Shown piece by piece: positions 44,325-53,857 of a stretch of DNA of 64,000 bases. The DNA is from Bacillus salipaludis (lineage in GTDB: Bacteria; Bacillota; Bacilli; Bacillales_B; DSM-18226). Location: contig NZ_SMYO01000016.1 in NCBI RefSeq assembly GCF_004358205.1, positions 25,953-89,952 of the forward strand, read 5' to 3'. A program made the translations under genes and the position numbers. The notes under the pieces are model-generated. The model did no database searches. It was not told the origin of the DNA and saw only the letters and a list, made by a program, of their open reading frames with translations. The first letter of the stretch is position 1; each line of letters opens with the position of its first letter.

Positions 44325-45245
44325 ATGCAAACAAGAACAAAATTTCATGGAGTTATTCCACCAGTTTCTACAATATTACATAGTGACGGATGCATTGATA
44401 AAAAGGGAATGGGAAACCTTATAGATTTTCTAATCAATTCAAAGGTAGATGGGCTTTTTTTTCTAGGTTCTGGAGGTGAGTTCAGTCAAATGTCTTTGGA
44501 ATTTAGAAAAGAAGTAGCGGAATTTGCAACTCAGTATGTAAATGGGAGGGTGCCTGTTTTAATCGGAACAGGAAGTACAAGTACAAAGGAGTCCATTTCA
44601 CTAAGCTTACATGCAAAAGAGATAGGGGCAGATGGAATTGTTGTCATTAATCCATATTACTGGTCACTATCTGAAGAAAATCTTTTTCAATATTATGCTG
44701 AAATTGCTCAAAGTGTTGACTTACCGATTCTTTTATATAACTTTCCTGAATTGACTGGTCAAGATTTATCGCCGGAATTTGTCCTTGAGCTTGTGGAGGC
44801 GTTTCCGAATATCATCGGTATTAAAGAAACCGTTCAGTCAGTGGGTCACACAAAGGAAATGATTCTAAAAGTAAAGCATAAAAAACCTGATTTTGCTGTG
44901 TTTTCTGGATATGATGACCACCTGTTAAATACATTATCCCTTGGAGGAGACGGTGCAATTCCTGCAACTGCGAATTTCGCACCGGAACTTTCAATAGGTA
45001 TCTATCAGGCTTTTAAGCAAGAAAACTATGGAAAAGCAATTGAATTGCACCGTAAGTTGGCTCAATTAACGCTTTTATATAAACTTGATTCACCTTTAGT
45101 TAGTATTGTTAAAGAGGCGGTTAGTATAAGAGGAATAGAAGTTTCTACAGAGGTATTAGCACCGGCTCATTCGCTTAGTGACGAAAAGAAAGAACAAGTA
45201 AAAAGTATGTTAAATCAAATTGTAGATAAATCTTGTATTTTATGA
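44325..45245 (+). CDS. 2-dehydro-3-deoxy-D-pentonate aldolase (YagE/YjhH type, DapA family)
   Basis: A 306-residue TIM-barrel aldolase of the DapA/NAL family. Its opening FHGVIPPVSTILHSDG, then DGLFFLGSGGEFSQM (about 44-58), and the run INPYYWSLSEENLFQYYAEI are very like E. coli YagE/YjhH, which split 2-keto-3-deoxy-xylonate into pyruvate and glycolaldehyde. The Schiff-base Lys is Lys167 in IIGIKETV, and the catalytic Tyr lies in LLYNFPELTGQDL. The gene has its own leader with a perfect palindrome and an AAGGAG site. With the YjhG-type dehydratase downstream it completes a Dahms-type route. Confidence 0.88.
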   Translation: MQTRTKFHGVIPPVSTILHSDGCIDKKGMGNLIDFLINSKVDGLFFLGSGGEFSQMSLEFRKEVAEFATQYVNGRVPVLIGTGSTSTKESISLSLHAKEIGADGIVVINPYYWSLSEENLFQYYAEIAQSVDLPILLYNFPELTGQDLSPEFVLELVEAFPNIIGIKETVQSVGHTKEMILKVKHKKPDFAVFSGYDDHLLNTLSLGGDGAIPATANFAPELSIGIYQAFKQENYGKAIELHRKLAQLTLLYKLDSPLVSIVKEAVSIRGIEVSTEVLAPAHSLSDEKKEQVKSMLNQIVDKSCIL

Positions 45246-45594
45246 AAACTGGGTGCTTAGTATCCTTCAGAAAGCTATTTTCCTTTTAGTTATAGTTCAT
45301 TTCGTTAACATGATAGCTGAGTAGAGATACTCTTAAATTTATTAGAATTATTTATCTGAAAATATTTAATAAATAGAAAATATACTGTTTTATTTATATA
45401 CAAGAACATAGTTTTATAATGTAAAACAAATAATGAGTTATTATTTTTTTGCGATTTGATTTAAAACTAATAATGATCCCCCATAATTTGACTGTTATCC
45501 GTATGACTTAGATTAAACAATAACGCTTTTAAAGCACATAACTTATTTCATTGGGTTTAGTGCCTTGAGAGAAGCGAAAGGAATGGGAATAAAA
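45246..45594. other. Intergenic leader before the 2-hydroxyacid dehydrogenase
   Basis: No gene. AGTTTTATAATGTAAAAC at 45409-45426 resembles one half of the 31-bp palindromes near the IclR gene, and may be a degenerate operator for the second part of the island. The rest is AT-rich. Confidence 0.4.
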
Positions 45595-46575
45595 TTGAAA
45601 CCAAAAGTATTTATTGCGTTGCCGATTCCTCCTCAGGCAGAGGCTTTTATAGCAGAACATTGTGAGTACCGCAAATGGGATTTTAAAGAACCGATCCCTC
45701 GTGAAGTCTTGTTAAAGGAGATTGTGGATATGGACGGACTGCTCACGGTTGGGGGGGAAATAGACCATGAGCTGCTCAACTCTGCTCCCAAATTAAAAGT
45801 TGTCAGTAATATTTCAGTTGGTTACAACAACTTTGATCTAGAAGCCATGAAGAAAAGAGGAGTTTTAGGAATGAATACTCCTTCTGTGTTAGATGATACA
45901 GTTGCAGATTTGATACTGGCGTTAGTGCTGGCATCAGCAAGAAGGATTCCAGAGTTGGACAGGTACGTGAAAGAGGGAAGGTGGAGAAGAGGATATGATG
46001 GAAGTTTTTTTGGAGTGGATGTCCATCATTCCACGATTGGAATCATTGGGTTGGGTCGAATTGGTGAGGCGATCGCCAAAAGAGCTAAATATGGTTTTGA
46101 TATGAATATTCTTTATTATAATCGGACGAGAAAGTTTAAAGCAGAAAAAAACCTTGGTGCCCAGTACTGTACTATGGATGAGCTCCTGCAAAAATCCGAT
46201 TTTGTAGTGTTAATGACCCCATTAACACCGGAAACAACACGTATAATGGGACATCAGGAATTTTCTCTCATGAAGAATAGCGCCTTTTTCATTAATGCTT
46301 CCCGAGGTCAGACCGTCGATGAACAGGCTTTGATTGAGGCACTTTTGAAAGGGAAAATACGCGGGGCAGGACTGGATGTATATGAACAGGAACCAATTGA
46401 TCCTGGGCATCCTTTATTAAAAATGGATAATGTCGTGACCCTGCCTCATATCGGTTCAGCCACGGAGAAGACCCGTTTTGATATGGCGATGCTTGCTGCT
46501 AAGAATTTAGTTCAGGCTTTGAAGGGAGAACAGCCGCTAAACATCGTCGATGAACTCAGTGGAGTAAAATTTTGA
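45595..46575 (+). CDS. D-2-hydroxyacid dehydrogenase (glyoxylate/2-ketogluconate reductase type)
   Basis: A protein of about 327 residues with the D-isomer 2-hydroxyacid dehydrogenase fold. The NAD(P) motif is in TIGIIGLGRIGEAIAKRA, catalytic Arg in NASRGQTVDEQALI, Glu in the DVYEQEPID segment and His in LPHIGSATEKTRFDMA. NRTRK after the second strand of the nucleotide fold suggests NADPH. In this setting it could reduce glyoxylate formed from glycolaldehyde or glycolate, or reduce a keto acid. The frame opens at a TTG at 45565; the AAAGGA site is better placed for the TTG at 45595, whose product starts MKPKVFIALP like relatives. Confidence 0.88.
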   Translation: MKPKVFIALPIPPQAEAFIAEHCEYRKWDFKEPIPREVLLKEIVDMDGLLTVGGEIDHELLNSAPKLKVVSNISVGYNNFDLEAMKKRGVLGMNTPSVLDDTVADLILALVLASARRIPELDRYVKEGRWRRGYDGSFFGVDVHHSTIGIIGLGRIGEAIAKRAKYGFDMNILYYNRTRKFKAEKNLGAQYCTMDELLQKSDFVVLMTPLTPETTRIMGHQEFSLMKNSAFFINASRGQTVDEQALIEALLKGKIRGAGLDVYEQEPIDPGHPLLKMDNVVTLPHIGSATEKTRFDMAMLAAKNLVQALKGEQPLNIVDELSGVKF

Positions 46576-46649
46576 TTACCGTTCTTTTTTCAGAGGGATA
46601 ATAACTTGTTTAGGGTGTTAGAACAGAAAGAAGGATTTTAGATGTTCTT

Positions 46650-46911
46650 CTACACTAGCTGTATATCTCGAAATACCTGCTTCTACAATCGTTATGAAAC
46701 TGATTGCTCAGGGAGAGAAGAAGAAGTATAAGAAAATTTGGCTAACATTGACTTCCCCATTAGTTGGAGTAAAACAATATTTATTTAATGGTGAAAGCGG
46801 AGACTGCTTATTAAATACCTATAGGGGCTAAAGTGATTTCAGAGGATCCGGATCAACATGAAATTCTTCCAGAAAGAGATCTTACTACTAATATTCTGGA
46901 GGAGATATTAT
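46650..46911 (+). pseudogene. Fragment of an unrecognised gene
   Basis: Two frames give YLEIPASTIVMKLIAQGEKK with KIWLTLTSPLVGVKQYLFNG and then, after a shift near 46825, AKVISEDPDQHEILPERDLT ending at a TGA that overlaps the MFS start. The pieces look like the C-terminal half of one soluble protein. I cannot name the family; the position inside the operon suggests a lost pathway member. Confidence 0.35.
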
Positions 46912-48220
46912 GAGGATGGAACTGAAAGATAATCCAACGAAGATAACTATGAAGTCTAAAGGTAATTACCGATGGACAGTTGTTATCTGGCTTTTGATTG
47001 GAGGGGTAATTAACTATTTAGATAGGACTAACCTATCGATTGCCGCTCCCGAAATGATTAAGGAACTACATTTGAATAATACCGATATTGGTTTGATGGG
47101 GACGGTTTTCTCTTGGACTTATGCTATGATGCAGTTACCATCTGGATGGTTAATAGACCGTTTTGGCGCAAAGCGTGTCTTTTCAATCGCAGTTATTTGG
47201 TGGAGTTTTGCGACAGCTTTAACAGGAGCGTGCAACAAACTTGGAACATTGTTAGGCGCAAGATTTTTATTGGGAGTCGGTGAAGCTCCTTGCATGCCAT
47301 CAAATGCTAAGATTACATCTTACTGGTATCCGAAAAAGGAGCGTGGATTGGCTACAGGAATTTGGGATTCATCATCAAAATGGGGTCCAGCTTTAGCCCC
47401 GCCCATTTTAGTATATCTCATGACAGCTTATGGTTGGAGAATCATGTTCTACATCACAGGATTAATAGGAATTATATTTATCCTTATCTTCATGAAATTT
47501 TACCGAAACCCCGAGCAAAGTAAAGTTCTTTCCAAAGAGGAGCTGGATTATATTCAGTCTGGAGGAGGAGGGTCAGCACAAGCGGACCAAAGTTCACAGA
47601 TTAAGTGGGGGCAACTGTTCAAACATCGTAGTATGTGGGGAATGATCCTCGGCTTTTTTTGCACAATTTGGATCTGGAATATTTTCTTGAATTTTCTTCC
47701 TCTATATCTATTGAAGACTCATCATGTTCTGCTGAAAGATCTTGGAATATATGCGAGTATTCCTTGGATCGGCGGTATTGTAGGAGATATCCTTGGAGGA
47801 TATATGACTAAGATTCTAACTGATAAAGGGATTGCCTCACCTATTAATGCAAAGCGTATAATGATTTCTGTTTGTGCTATTTTGTCGGCTGTTTTAGTTA
47901 TCCTGGTTCCATTTGTTCAAAGCTTGGCAATAACAATTACCTTGTTAACATTTGCTCTTGCTTTTATTTCTGCCATTACAGGAAGTGCCTGGGCACTTGC
48001 CGGAGATATTGCCCCAGCTACGATGGTCGGTTCTGTAGGAGCCATTCAAAACTTTGGAGGATATTTTGGCGGCGCTTTCTCTCCGGTTATTGCCGGAATG
48101 ATTGCTGATTCTACAGGATCGTATTCTTTGGCTTTTATCTCTGGTGGAATCATAGCAGGCTGTTCGGCCTTGTGCTACTGGTTCCTCGTGAAAAAGCCAA
48201 TTGAAGAATCGGCCGGGTGA
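46910..48220 (+). CDS. MFS transporter, ACS family (hexuronate/aldonate carrier)
   Basis: A 436-residue 12-helix carrier of the same subfamily as the MFS protein at 37159. It carries INYLDRTNLSIAAPEMIKEL after helix 1, the loop motif G-W-L-I-D-R-F-G-A-K-R, and RFLLGVGEAPCMPSNAKITS in helix 4, all typical of ExuT/GudP/DgoT-type proton symporters for sugar acids. It lies between the hydroxyacid dehydrogenase and the aldonate dehydratase in the same direction. The second carrier in the island points to more than one imported acid, or to high- and low-affinity uptake. ATG preceded by GGAGGAG. Confidence 0.9.
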   Translation: MRMELKDNPTKITMKSKGNYRWTVVIWLLIGGVINYLDRTNLSIAAPEMIKELHLNNTDIGLMGTVFSWTYAMMQLPSGWLIDRFGAKRVFSIAVIWWSFATALTGACNKLGTLLGARFLLGVGEAPCMPSNAKITSYWYPKKERGLATGIWDSSSKWGPALAPPILVYLMTAYGWRIMFYITGLIGIIFILIFMKFYRNPEQSKVLSKEELDYIQSGGGGSAQADQSSQIKWGQLFKHRSMWGMILGFFCTIWIWNIFLNFLPLYLLKTHHVLLKDLGIYASIPWIGGIVGDILGGYMTKILTDKGIASPINAKRIMISVCAILSAVLVILVPFVQSLAITITLLTFALAFISAITGSAWALAGDIAPATMVGSVGAIQNFGGYFGGAFSPVIAGMIADSTGSYSLAFISGGIIAGCSALCYWFLVKKPIEESAG

Positions 48221-48374
48221 CGCATTAAAAAAGATAGGGTGATACGGGCAACAAGAGGAGTTAGGAGTACAATGGATCTCTTCCGGATTGAACTTTTCAA
48301 AAAAATTATTAAAAAGCGGAGCATGAAATTATAACATTCTAACCTTATAGATTTTGAGAAAGGAGAAATATACG

Positions 48375-50387
48375 ATGAGCGAGCGATTACACTATATTAT
48401 GGGAAAGGACCGGGAGGAGCTGTATCGGGTTCATCCTCATGCCCCCGGTCCTACCGGTTCTCTTCCGTTAACACCTGATATGCTGTTACATTCTCCAAGT
48501 GGAGATTTATTCGGATTATCTCAAAATGTCGGTATGGGATGGAAGCCTAGCGAATTGTTAGGAAAACAAATTCTTATCCTTAGTACACAAGGGGGCATTC
48601 GAGCTGAGGATGGGACTCCAATTGCTTTAGGGTATCATACAGGGCATTGGGAGGTAGGATTGCTTATGCGGGCGGCCGCAGAAGAAATTCGAAAGAAAGG
48701 AGGCGTACCATTCGCCGGATTTGTGAGTGATCCGTGTGATGGAAGATCCCAAGGCACCACAGGGATGTTCGATTCTTTCCCTTATCGTAACGATGCCGCA
48801 ATAGTTTACCGCAGATTAATCCGTTCCTTACCAACCCGCAAGGCGGTTATTGGTGTTGCCACTTGTGATAAAGGCCTTCCGGCTACCATGCTTGCCTTGG
48901 CCGCAATGCATGATTTACCCTGCATTATTATTCCTGGTGGGGTAACTCTTCCGCCTACGAATGGAGAGGATGCCGGTAAGGTACAAACGATTGGTGCGCG
49001 TTATGCACAGAACGAGTTGTCTTTAGAGGATGCCGCTGATTTAGGATGCAGAGCTTGTGCTACACCAGGAGGCGGATGTCAGTTTTTAGGGACAGCGGCT
49101 ACATCTCAAGTAGTAGCTGAAGGATTAGGAATGTCTTTACCACATTCGGCCTTGGCACCATCTGGACAGCCGATTTGGGAGGAGATGGCCCGTCAATCTG
49201 CTCGGGCAGTGATTACCATGGAATCCAAGGGCCTGAGGATGAAGGATATTTTAACAGATGCAGCGATCCAAAACGCGATGGTCCTTCATGCCGCTTTTGG
49301 AGGATCGACAAACTTGTTGCTGCATATTCCAGCAATTGCTCATGCAGCCAAATTAAACATTCCAACGGTTCAGGATTGGATTCACATTAACAAAGAAGTT
49401 CCCAGGTTAGTAAGTGTTTTGCCTAATGGACCCGAACACCATCCTACCATTCGGGCTTTCATGGCTGGCGGGGTGCCAGAGGTCATGCTTCATCTTCGTA
49501 GGCTGGGTGTTTTAGAAGAGTCTGTTCTTACCGTCACGGGAGAGAAGTTGGGTACAGTATTAGACTGGTGGGAATCTTCAGAACGACGCGCTGAAATCAG
49601 AAAACGGCTTAAGGAAACAGATGGAGTAGATCCGGATGATGTGATTATGAGCCCGGATCAAGCAAAAGTCCGTGGATTAACTTCTACAGTAACGTTTCCA
49701 ACCGGAAATATTGCACCTGAGGGATCTGTGATTAAGTCCACGGCAATTGATCCATCTGTTGTAGATGAAGACGGAATTTATCGCCACACAGGAAAAGCGA
49801 AAGTCTTTACTTCTGAAAAGTCTGCTATTACGGCAATTAAAAGCGGGAAAATTGAAGCTGGAGATATCATGGTCGTAATCGGCCGCGGTCCTTCCGGTTC
49901 AGGAATGGAAGAAACCTATCAGCTGACATCAGCTTTAAAGCACTTGTCGTTTGGAAAGTTTGTGTCGCTCATAACGGATGCTCGTTTTTCAGGAGTTTCG
50001 ACCGGTGCTTGTATAGGTCATGTAGGTCCAGAGGCGTTAGCAGGCGGTCCTGTAGGAAAACTACGGACAGGAGATGTGATTAAGATAGTAGTAGACCGAA
50101 ATAAGCTAGAAGGAAGTATTAATTTTATTGGAGAAGGGAAACAAATCTTTACTCCGGAAGAAGGAGCATTGATTCTGGAAGAGCGGGAGCCCAATCCAAA
50201 TTTAGAACCGGATCCGAATTTACCGGATGATACCCGCTTGTGGGCTGCATTGCAAGCCGTCAGTGGTGGAATTTGGAAAGGGAGCGTCTATGATGTGGAC
50301 CAAATTATTAAAGTGTTAGAAGCTGGTAAAAAGGCACTTGAAGTAGAATCGAACAATTTTGAGATAGTACAAAACACGGATCACTAA
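48375..50387 (+). CDS. Aldonate dehydratase, YjhG/YagF type (IlvD/Edd family)
   Basis: A 670-residue member of the IlvD/Edd iron-sulfur dehydratases. Length and sequence match the YjhG/YagF branch (about 655 residues), which removes water from D-xylonate to give 2-keto-3-deoxy-xylonate. Cluster cysteines are seen in [11 protein letters not shown] (about 121), [13 protein letters not shown] (about 164) and in [19 protein letters not shown] (about 225-235). The late motif [20 protein letters not shown] binds Mg2+ and substrate. It supplies the common intermediate for both the aldolase and the FAH-type dehydratase in this island. The GAAAGGAG site supports the ATG at 48375 over a TTG 21 bases earlier. 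Confidence 0.92.
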   Translation: MSERLHYIMGKDREELYRVHPHAPGPTGSLPLTPDMLLHSPSGDLFGLSQNVGMGWKPSELLGKQILILSTQGGIRAEDGTPIALGYHTGHWEVGLLMRAAAEEIRKKGGVPFAGFVSDPCDGRSQGTTGMFDSFPYRNDAAIVYRRLIRSLPTRKAVIGVATCDKGLPATMLALAAMHDLPCIIIPGGVTLPPTNGEDAGKVQTIGARYAQNELSLEDAADLGCRACATPGGGCQFLGTAATSQVVAEGLGMSLPHSALAPSGQPIWEEMARQSARAVITMESKGLRMKDILTDAAIQNAMVLHAAFGGSTNLLLHIPAIAHAAKLNIPTVQDWIHINKEVPRLVSVLPNGPEHHPTIRAFMAGGVPEVMLHLRRLGVLEESVLTVTGEKLGTVLDWWESSERRAEIRKRLKETDGVDPDDVIMSPDQAKVRGLTSTVTFPTGNIAPEGSVIKSTAIDPSVVDEDGIYRHTGKAKVFTSEKSAITAIKSGKIEAGDIMVVIGRGPSGSGMEETYQLTSALKHLSFGKFVSLITDARFSGVSTGACIGHVGPEALAGGPVGKLRTGDVIKIVVDRNKLEGSINFIGEGKQIFTPEEGALILEEREPNPNLEPDPNLPDDTRLWAALQAVSGGIWKGSVYDVDQIIKVLEAGKKALEVESNNFEIVQNTDH

Positions 50388-50400
50388 AAGAATTATATAC

Positions 50401-50415
50401 TAGAAACGTTTAACA
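50401..50415. promoter_or_regulatory. Catabolite-response-element-like site
   Basis: TAGAAACGTTTAACA resembles the CcpA consensus (TGNAANCGNTNNCA) with a few mismatches. It lies just downstream of the dehydratase gene. Only a candidate. Confidence 0.3.
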
Positions 50416-50416
50416 G

Positions 50417-51790
50417 ATGATAGGCAGGGCAGATCATACGAAAATAGATGTTATTATTCGCTTTGAAATCAAACCTATGAAACTAGGGGTGAAAAAAGGA
50501 ATGGAATCTCTTGATTTAACTGTATATCCGGAAATACAATTACCTAAATTTTTGAAAATTAAACAACATTTCAATAGTCAGCGGTTAGATAATATCCCTG
50601 GTGAAATTTGTAAGAATATGGCGCCTTATTTAGCTGGACTCCAAGGAAAACGAATTGCTGTGGGTGTTGGCAGCCGGGGAATCAGGAACATCGCCAAGAT
50701 TACAAAATGTGTGATTGAAAATTTAAAGCTAGCAGGAGCTGAACCTTTTATTATCCCAGTCATGGGCAGCCATGGTGGAGCTACACCAGAAGGCCAAGCG
50801 GGCATTTTGGAGGCTTATGGAATTACTGAGGAGAAAATGGGAGTGACTATTGATGCTTCGATGGATGTGGAGTCTATAGGGGAGATTGAACCTGGATTAA
50901 AGATTTATGTAGCTAAAAGTGCTCTGCAAGCAGACGGTATCGTGATTATACCAAGAATTAAACCACATACAGCGTTTCGTGGCGAAGTTGAGAGCGGCAT
51001 TTGTAAAATGCTAGTGATTGGTCTTGGTAAACAGAGGGGTGCAGACTGTGTACATAGTAAAGGATTTGGACGATTTGCAGAACTCATTCCTAAAATCGGG
51101 TGTATGATTGCTGAAAAAACAAAATTTCTGTTTTCAGTTTCAATTGTAGAGAATGCCTATGAAGAAACGTACAAAATCGAAGTCATACCTAAGAAAGATG
51201 TTTTGACATTGGAACGAGAAAAATCACTGCTTCTAGAAAGTAAAAATATTATGGGGAAAATATTATTTCAAAAATTTGATGTTTTGGTGATTGAAGAAAT
51301 CGGAAAAAACATTAGTGGTGATGGACAGGATCCGAATGTCACCGGGCTTTACATTACGAAGTATGCCAGCGGAGGTCCAGAGTTTCAAACGTCATGCATT
51401 TTCGATTTAACCAAGGAATCACATGGAAATGCGAACGGATTGGGACCAGCGGATGTAATCACACAGAAACTGTTCAATAAGATTGATTTCATTTCGATGT
51501 ATACTAATGCTTTCACAAGTACCGAATCAGTTACTGTAAAAATCCCGATGGTCGCAGCAACTCCAGAAGATGCACTGCGTATCGCTGTAAAGATGTGTAA
51601 TGGTGTTGAACCTTGCCAACATAAAATTGTTTGGATTAAAAGCACATTGGAACTAAGTGAAATTATTATTAGTGAACCATTACTATCAGAAGTGGAAGCT
51701 AATCCAAATATTGAGGTTATCTCTAAGCCAGAGAATCTTTCTTTCATGAATGGAGAACCGTTGCTTGGTTTTGGCTTAGTTACCAAATAA
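50417..51790 (+). CDS. LarA-like (DUF2088, lactate racemase domain) protein
   Basis: Up to 457 residues, with the N-terminal domain of LarA-type proteins. RIAVGVGSRGIRNIAKI (about 79-95), PVMGSHGGATPEGQ (about 114-127) and IVIIPRIKPHTAFRGEVESG, then KMLVIGLGKQRGADCVHSKG are strong family features. LarA itself is a nickel-pincer-cofactor racemase; homologues act on other 2-hydroxy acids including sugar acids. No larB, larC or larE genes for the cofactor are in the window. The start is uncertain: ATG at 50417, or ATG at 50501 giving about 429 residues, nearer the family size. A sugar-acid epimerase role is a reasonable inference. Confidence 0.75.
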   Translation: MIGRADHTKIDVIIRFEIKPMKLGVKKGMESLDLTVYPEIQLPKFLKIKQHFNSQRLDNIPGEICKNMAPYLAGLQGKRIAVGVGSRGIRNIAKITKCVIENLKLAGAEPFIIPVMGSHGGATPEGQAGILEAYGITEEKMGVTIDASMDVESIGEIEPGLKIYVAKSALQADGIVIIPRIKPHTAFRGEVESGICKMLVIGLGKQRGADCVHSKGFGRFAELIPKIGCMIAEKTKFLFSVSIVENAYEETYKIEVIPKKDVLTLEREKSLLLESKNIMGKILFQKFDVLVIEEIGKNISGDGQDPNVTGLYITKYASGGPEFQTSCIFDLTKESHGNANGLGPADVITQKLFNKIDFISMYTNAFTSTESVTVKIPMVAATPEDALRIAVKMCNGVEPCQHKIVWIKSTLELSEIIISEPLLSEVEANPNIEVISKPENLSFMNGEPLLGFGLVTK

Positions 51791-51933
51791 TCACGATCCC
51801 TGTATGGGGGAAGATGGGAAATGTAGATCTCAATGTTAGGCCGGGAACTATTACCATTTGATATATATAGCAGAACTTCCTTAGAAATAACCTTCACTTT
51901 TATCGAATATTGAATTGAAAGAAGGTCGAAATA
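51791..51933. other. Short spacer within the sugar-acid operon
   Basis: About 140 bases with a GAAAGAAGG ribosome site near the end. I see no terminator, so the next gene is probably cotranscribed. Confidence 0.35.
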
Positions 51934-52887
51934 ATGAAAGAATCTAGAAATTTGCTAGAAAGACTGGGTTACCCGTCCACAGATTTAACAGAACTTCCTA
52001 CATCCCTTAAAACATTTCCTGACGGTGCACAGTACCGGATTGAACTGCCAAGTGTGGAAGGACCAGCAGCTTTAAAAGAAACTTTAAAAGAAATCGATCG
52101 TTATGGATTGACAGTACATCGTATTTCTCAAGGAAGCGGTATCATGCTTCAAACAGATGAGGAAATTCTTGAAATGTGCAGGCTAATTTCAGAAAGAGGA
52201 ATGGAACTTAGTTTGTTTGTCGGGCCGCGGGGCACCTGGGATATCAGTTCCGGGCCATTGACAAGCGCTGGTAAGTCTCAAGCTTTACGTCATGAAGGCG
52301 CCGATCAGTTAGTCTATGCAATGGAAGATTTAAAAAGAGGGGCTAAGTTGGGACTTAGAGGTGCATTGGTAGCCGATGAGGGACTTTTAATTTTGACAAA
52401 AGAAATGAAAAAAGCAGGACAGCTTCCAGAAGATTTTGTTGTAAAAGTATCCGTGCAAATGGGGTCAGCTAACCCTGTTTCTATAAGACTAATGCAAGAT
52501 CTAGGGGCAGGAACTTATAATGTTCCATCTGCACTCACCTTGCCAAAACTAGCATCCATTCGCAAATCTATTGATATACCAATAGATTTATATGTTGAGG
52601 TTCCAGACAATTTCGGCGGTTTCTTACGCTACTATGAAATTCCGGAAATTATTCGTGTGTTAGCACCGGTTTATATTAAATTTGGTCTGCGTAATCACCC
52701 GGATGTTTATCCTTCTGGAAAACAGTGGGAATCAACAAATATTTCACTTGTACAAGAGCGTGTACGCCGTGCTGCAATCGGTGTTCAAATGATCGAGCGT
52801 TATTATCCTGAAGCCAAAATGTCAAAATTAGGTGCAGAAGGGCTTGGAATTCCAAAGATCATCACTGCAACTGCAGCAAATAATTAA
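51934..52887 (+). CDS. TIM-barrel protein resembling peptidase U32, unknown function
   Basis: A 317-residue soluble protein. It has alternating strands and helices that suggest a TIM barrel: YRIELPSVEGPAALKETLKE (about 33-52), GMELSLFVGPRGTWD (about 89-103), VVKVSVQMGSANPVSIRLMQ (about 168-187), DLYVEVPDNFGGFLRYYEIP (about 218-237) and VYIKFGLRNHPDVYPSG. This set looks like the U32-related proteins seen beside sugar-acid genes, but I am not certain of the family and no catalytic site is clear. It sits between the LarA-like gene and a FAH-family gene, with only 15 bases to the latter, so it is probably a pathway enzyme or isomerase. Confidence 0.6.
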   Translation: MKESRNLLERLGYPSTDLTELPTSLKTFPDGAQYRIELPSVEGPAALKETLKEIDRYGLTVHRISQGSGIMLQTDEEILEMCRLISERGMELSLFVGPRGTWDISSGPLTSAGKSQALRHEGADQLVYAMEDLKRGAKLGLRGALVADEGLLILTKEMKKAGQLPEDFVVKVSVQMGSANPVSIRLMQDLGAGTYNVPSALTLPKLASIRKSIDIPIDLYVEVPDNFGGFLRYYEIPEIIRVLAPVYIKFGLRNHPDVYPSGKQWESTNISLVQERVRRAAIGVQMIERYYPEAKMSKLGAEGLGIPKIITATAANN

Positions 52888-52902
52888 AAAGGAGTGATTT
52901 AA

Positions 52903-53853
52903 ATGAAATTTGTGGCTTTTAGAACCCAATCGGAAACACATCTTGGTGTAGTAAAAGAGAATCATATTTTAGACTTACACACTTTAGAAAAACTATCTAA
53001 GAATAATAATTCTGCGGCATTTTTTATCGCCAATGATTTGAAACAGCTTATTGAACAGAGCGAAACAGTCCTTCCATATGTTAGAACGCTTCTTAAGAAT
53101 AAAGATGAAGTTTCGGAAAAGAGCGGAGATGTATTATTTCTCATTTCCGAAGTGGAGATTTTAGCTCCAATTGCCCAGCCGGAAAAAATCATTTGTGTAG
53201 GTTTAAACTATCTGGACCATTGCAAAGAAACAGGATTGGAACCGCCTGCATCACCGGTTATTTTTTCAAAATATGCGAATGCAATTATTGGAGAAAACGC
53301 TGCAATTGAACTGCCGATCAACTCCAATCAAGTAGATTTTGAAGCAGAGTTGGCAATTGTTATTGGGAAGGAAGCGAAATGTGTTACTGAAGAAGAAGCG
53401 GAAGATTATATCTTTGGCTATACCATAATGAATGATGTTAGTGCAAGAGATCTTCAATTTACCGATGGTCAATGGTCACGCGGAAAGTCAGCTGATACGT
53501 TTGCTCCAATTGGGCCAACGGTCGTAACGAAAGACGAAGTAGGAGATCCGCATAATTTAGATATTTCTTTATGCTTGAATGATGAAATCATGCAACAGTC
53601 CAATACGAAGAATTTAATTTTTAACATTCCATACATTGTATCTTTTCTATCCCAGTCAATGACCTTAAAGCCGGGCGATATAATTGCAACAGGTACTCCA
53701 CCAGGAGTAGGAATGGGAAGAAATCCACAAATATGGTTAAAAGATGGAGATCAGGTGTCCATTACTATTGAAAAAATTGGAACTTTATCCAACCATGTTA
53801 AAAAAAATCATTCTAAATTAAGAGCAAGCATAAAAAAGGAAATACAGATCTAA
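52903..53853 (+). CDS. Fumarylacetoacetate hydrolase family protein
   Basis: A 316-residue FAH-fold enzyme distinct from the one at 40148. The catalytic domain (about 95-300) has EKIICVGLNYLDHCKETGLE, metal ligands in VDFEAELAIVIGKEA (Glu about 148, 150) and in MNDVSARDLQFTDGQW with Asp, then the KSADTFAPIGPTVV loop and the GDIIATGTPPGVGMGRNP end. Relatives include acylpyruvate hydrolases, 2,4-diketo-3-deoxy-fuconate hydrolases and oxaloacetate decarboxylases. A 2,4-diketo-3-deoxy acid cleavage step in sugar-acid breakdown is plausible. It is the last intact gene of the island and ends four bases from a convergent truncated gene. RBS AAGGAG. Confidence 0.85.
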   Translation: MKFVAFRTQSETHLGVVKENHILDLHTLEKLSKNNNSAAFFIANDLKQLIEQSETVLPYVRTLLKNKDEVSEKSGDVLFLISEVEILAPIAQPEKIICVGLNYLDHCKETGLEPPASPVIFSKYANAIIGENAAIELPINSNQVDFEAELAIVIGKEAKCVTEEEAEDYIFGYTIMNDVSARDLQFTDGQWSRGKSADTFAPIGPTVVTKDEVGDPHNLDISLCLNDEIMQQSNTKNLIFNIPYIVSFLSQSMTLKPGDIIATGTPPGVGMGRNPQIWLKDGDQVSITIEKIGTLSNHVKKNHSKLRASIKKEIQI

Positions 53854-53857
53854 TTTC

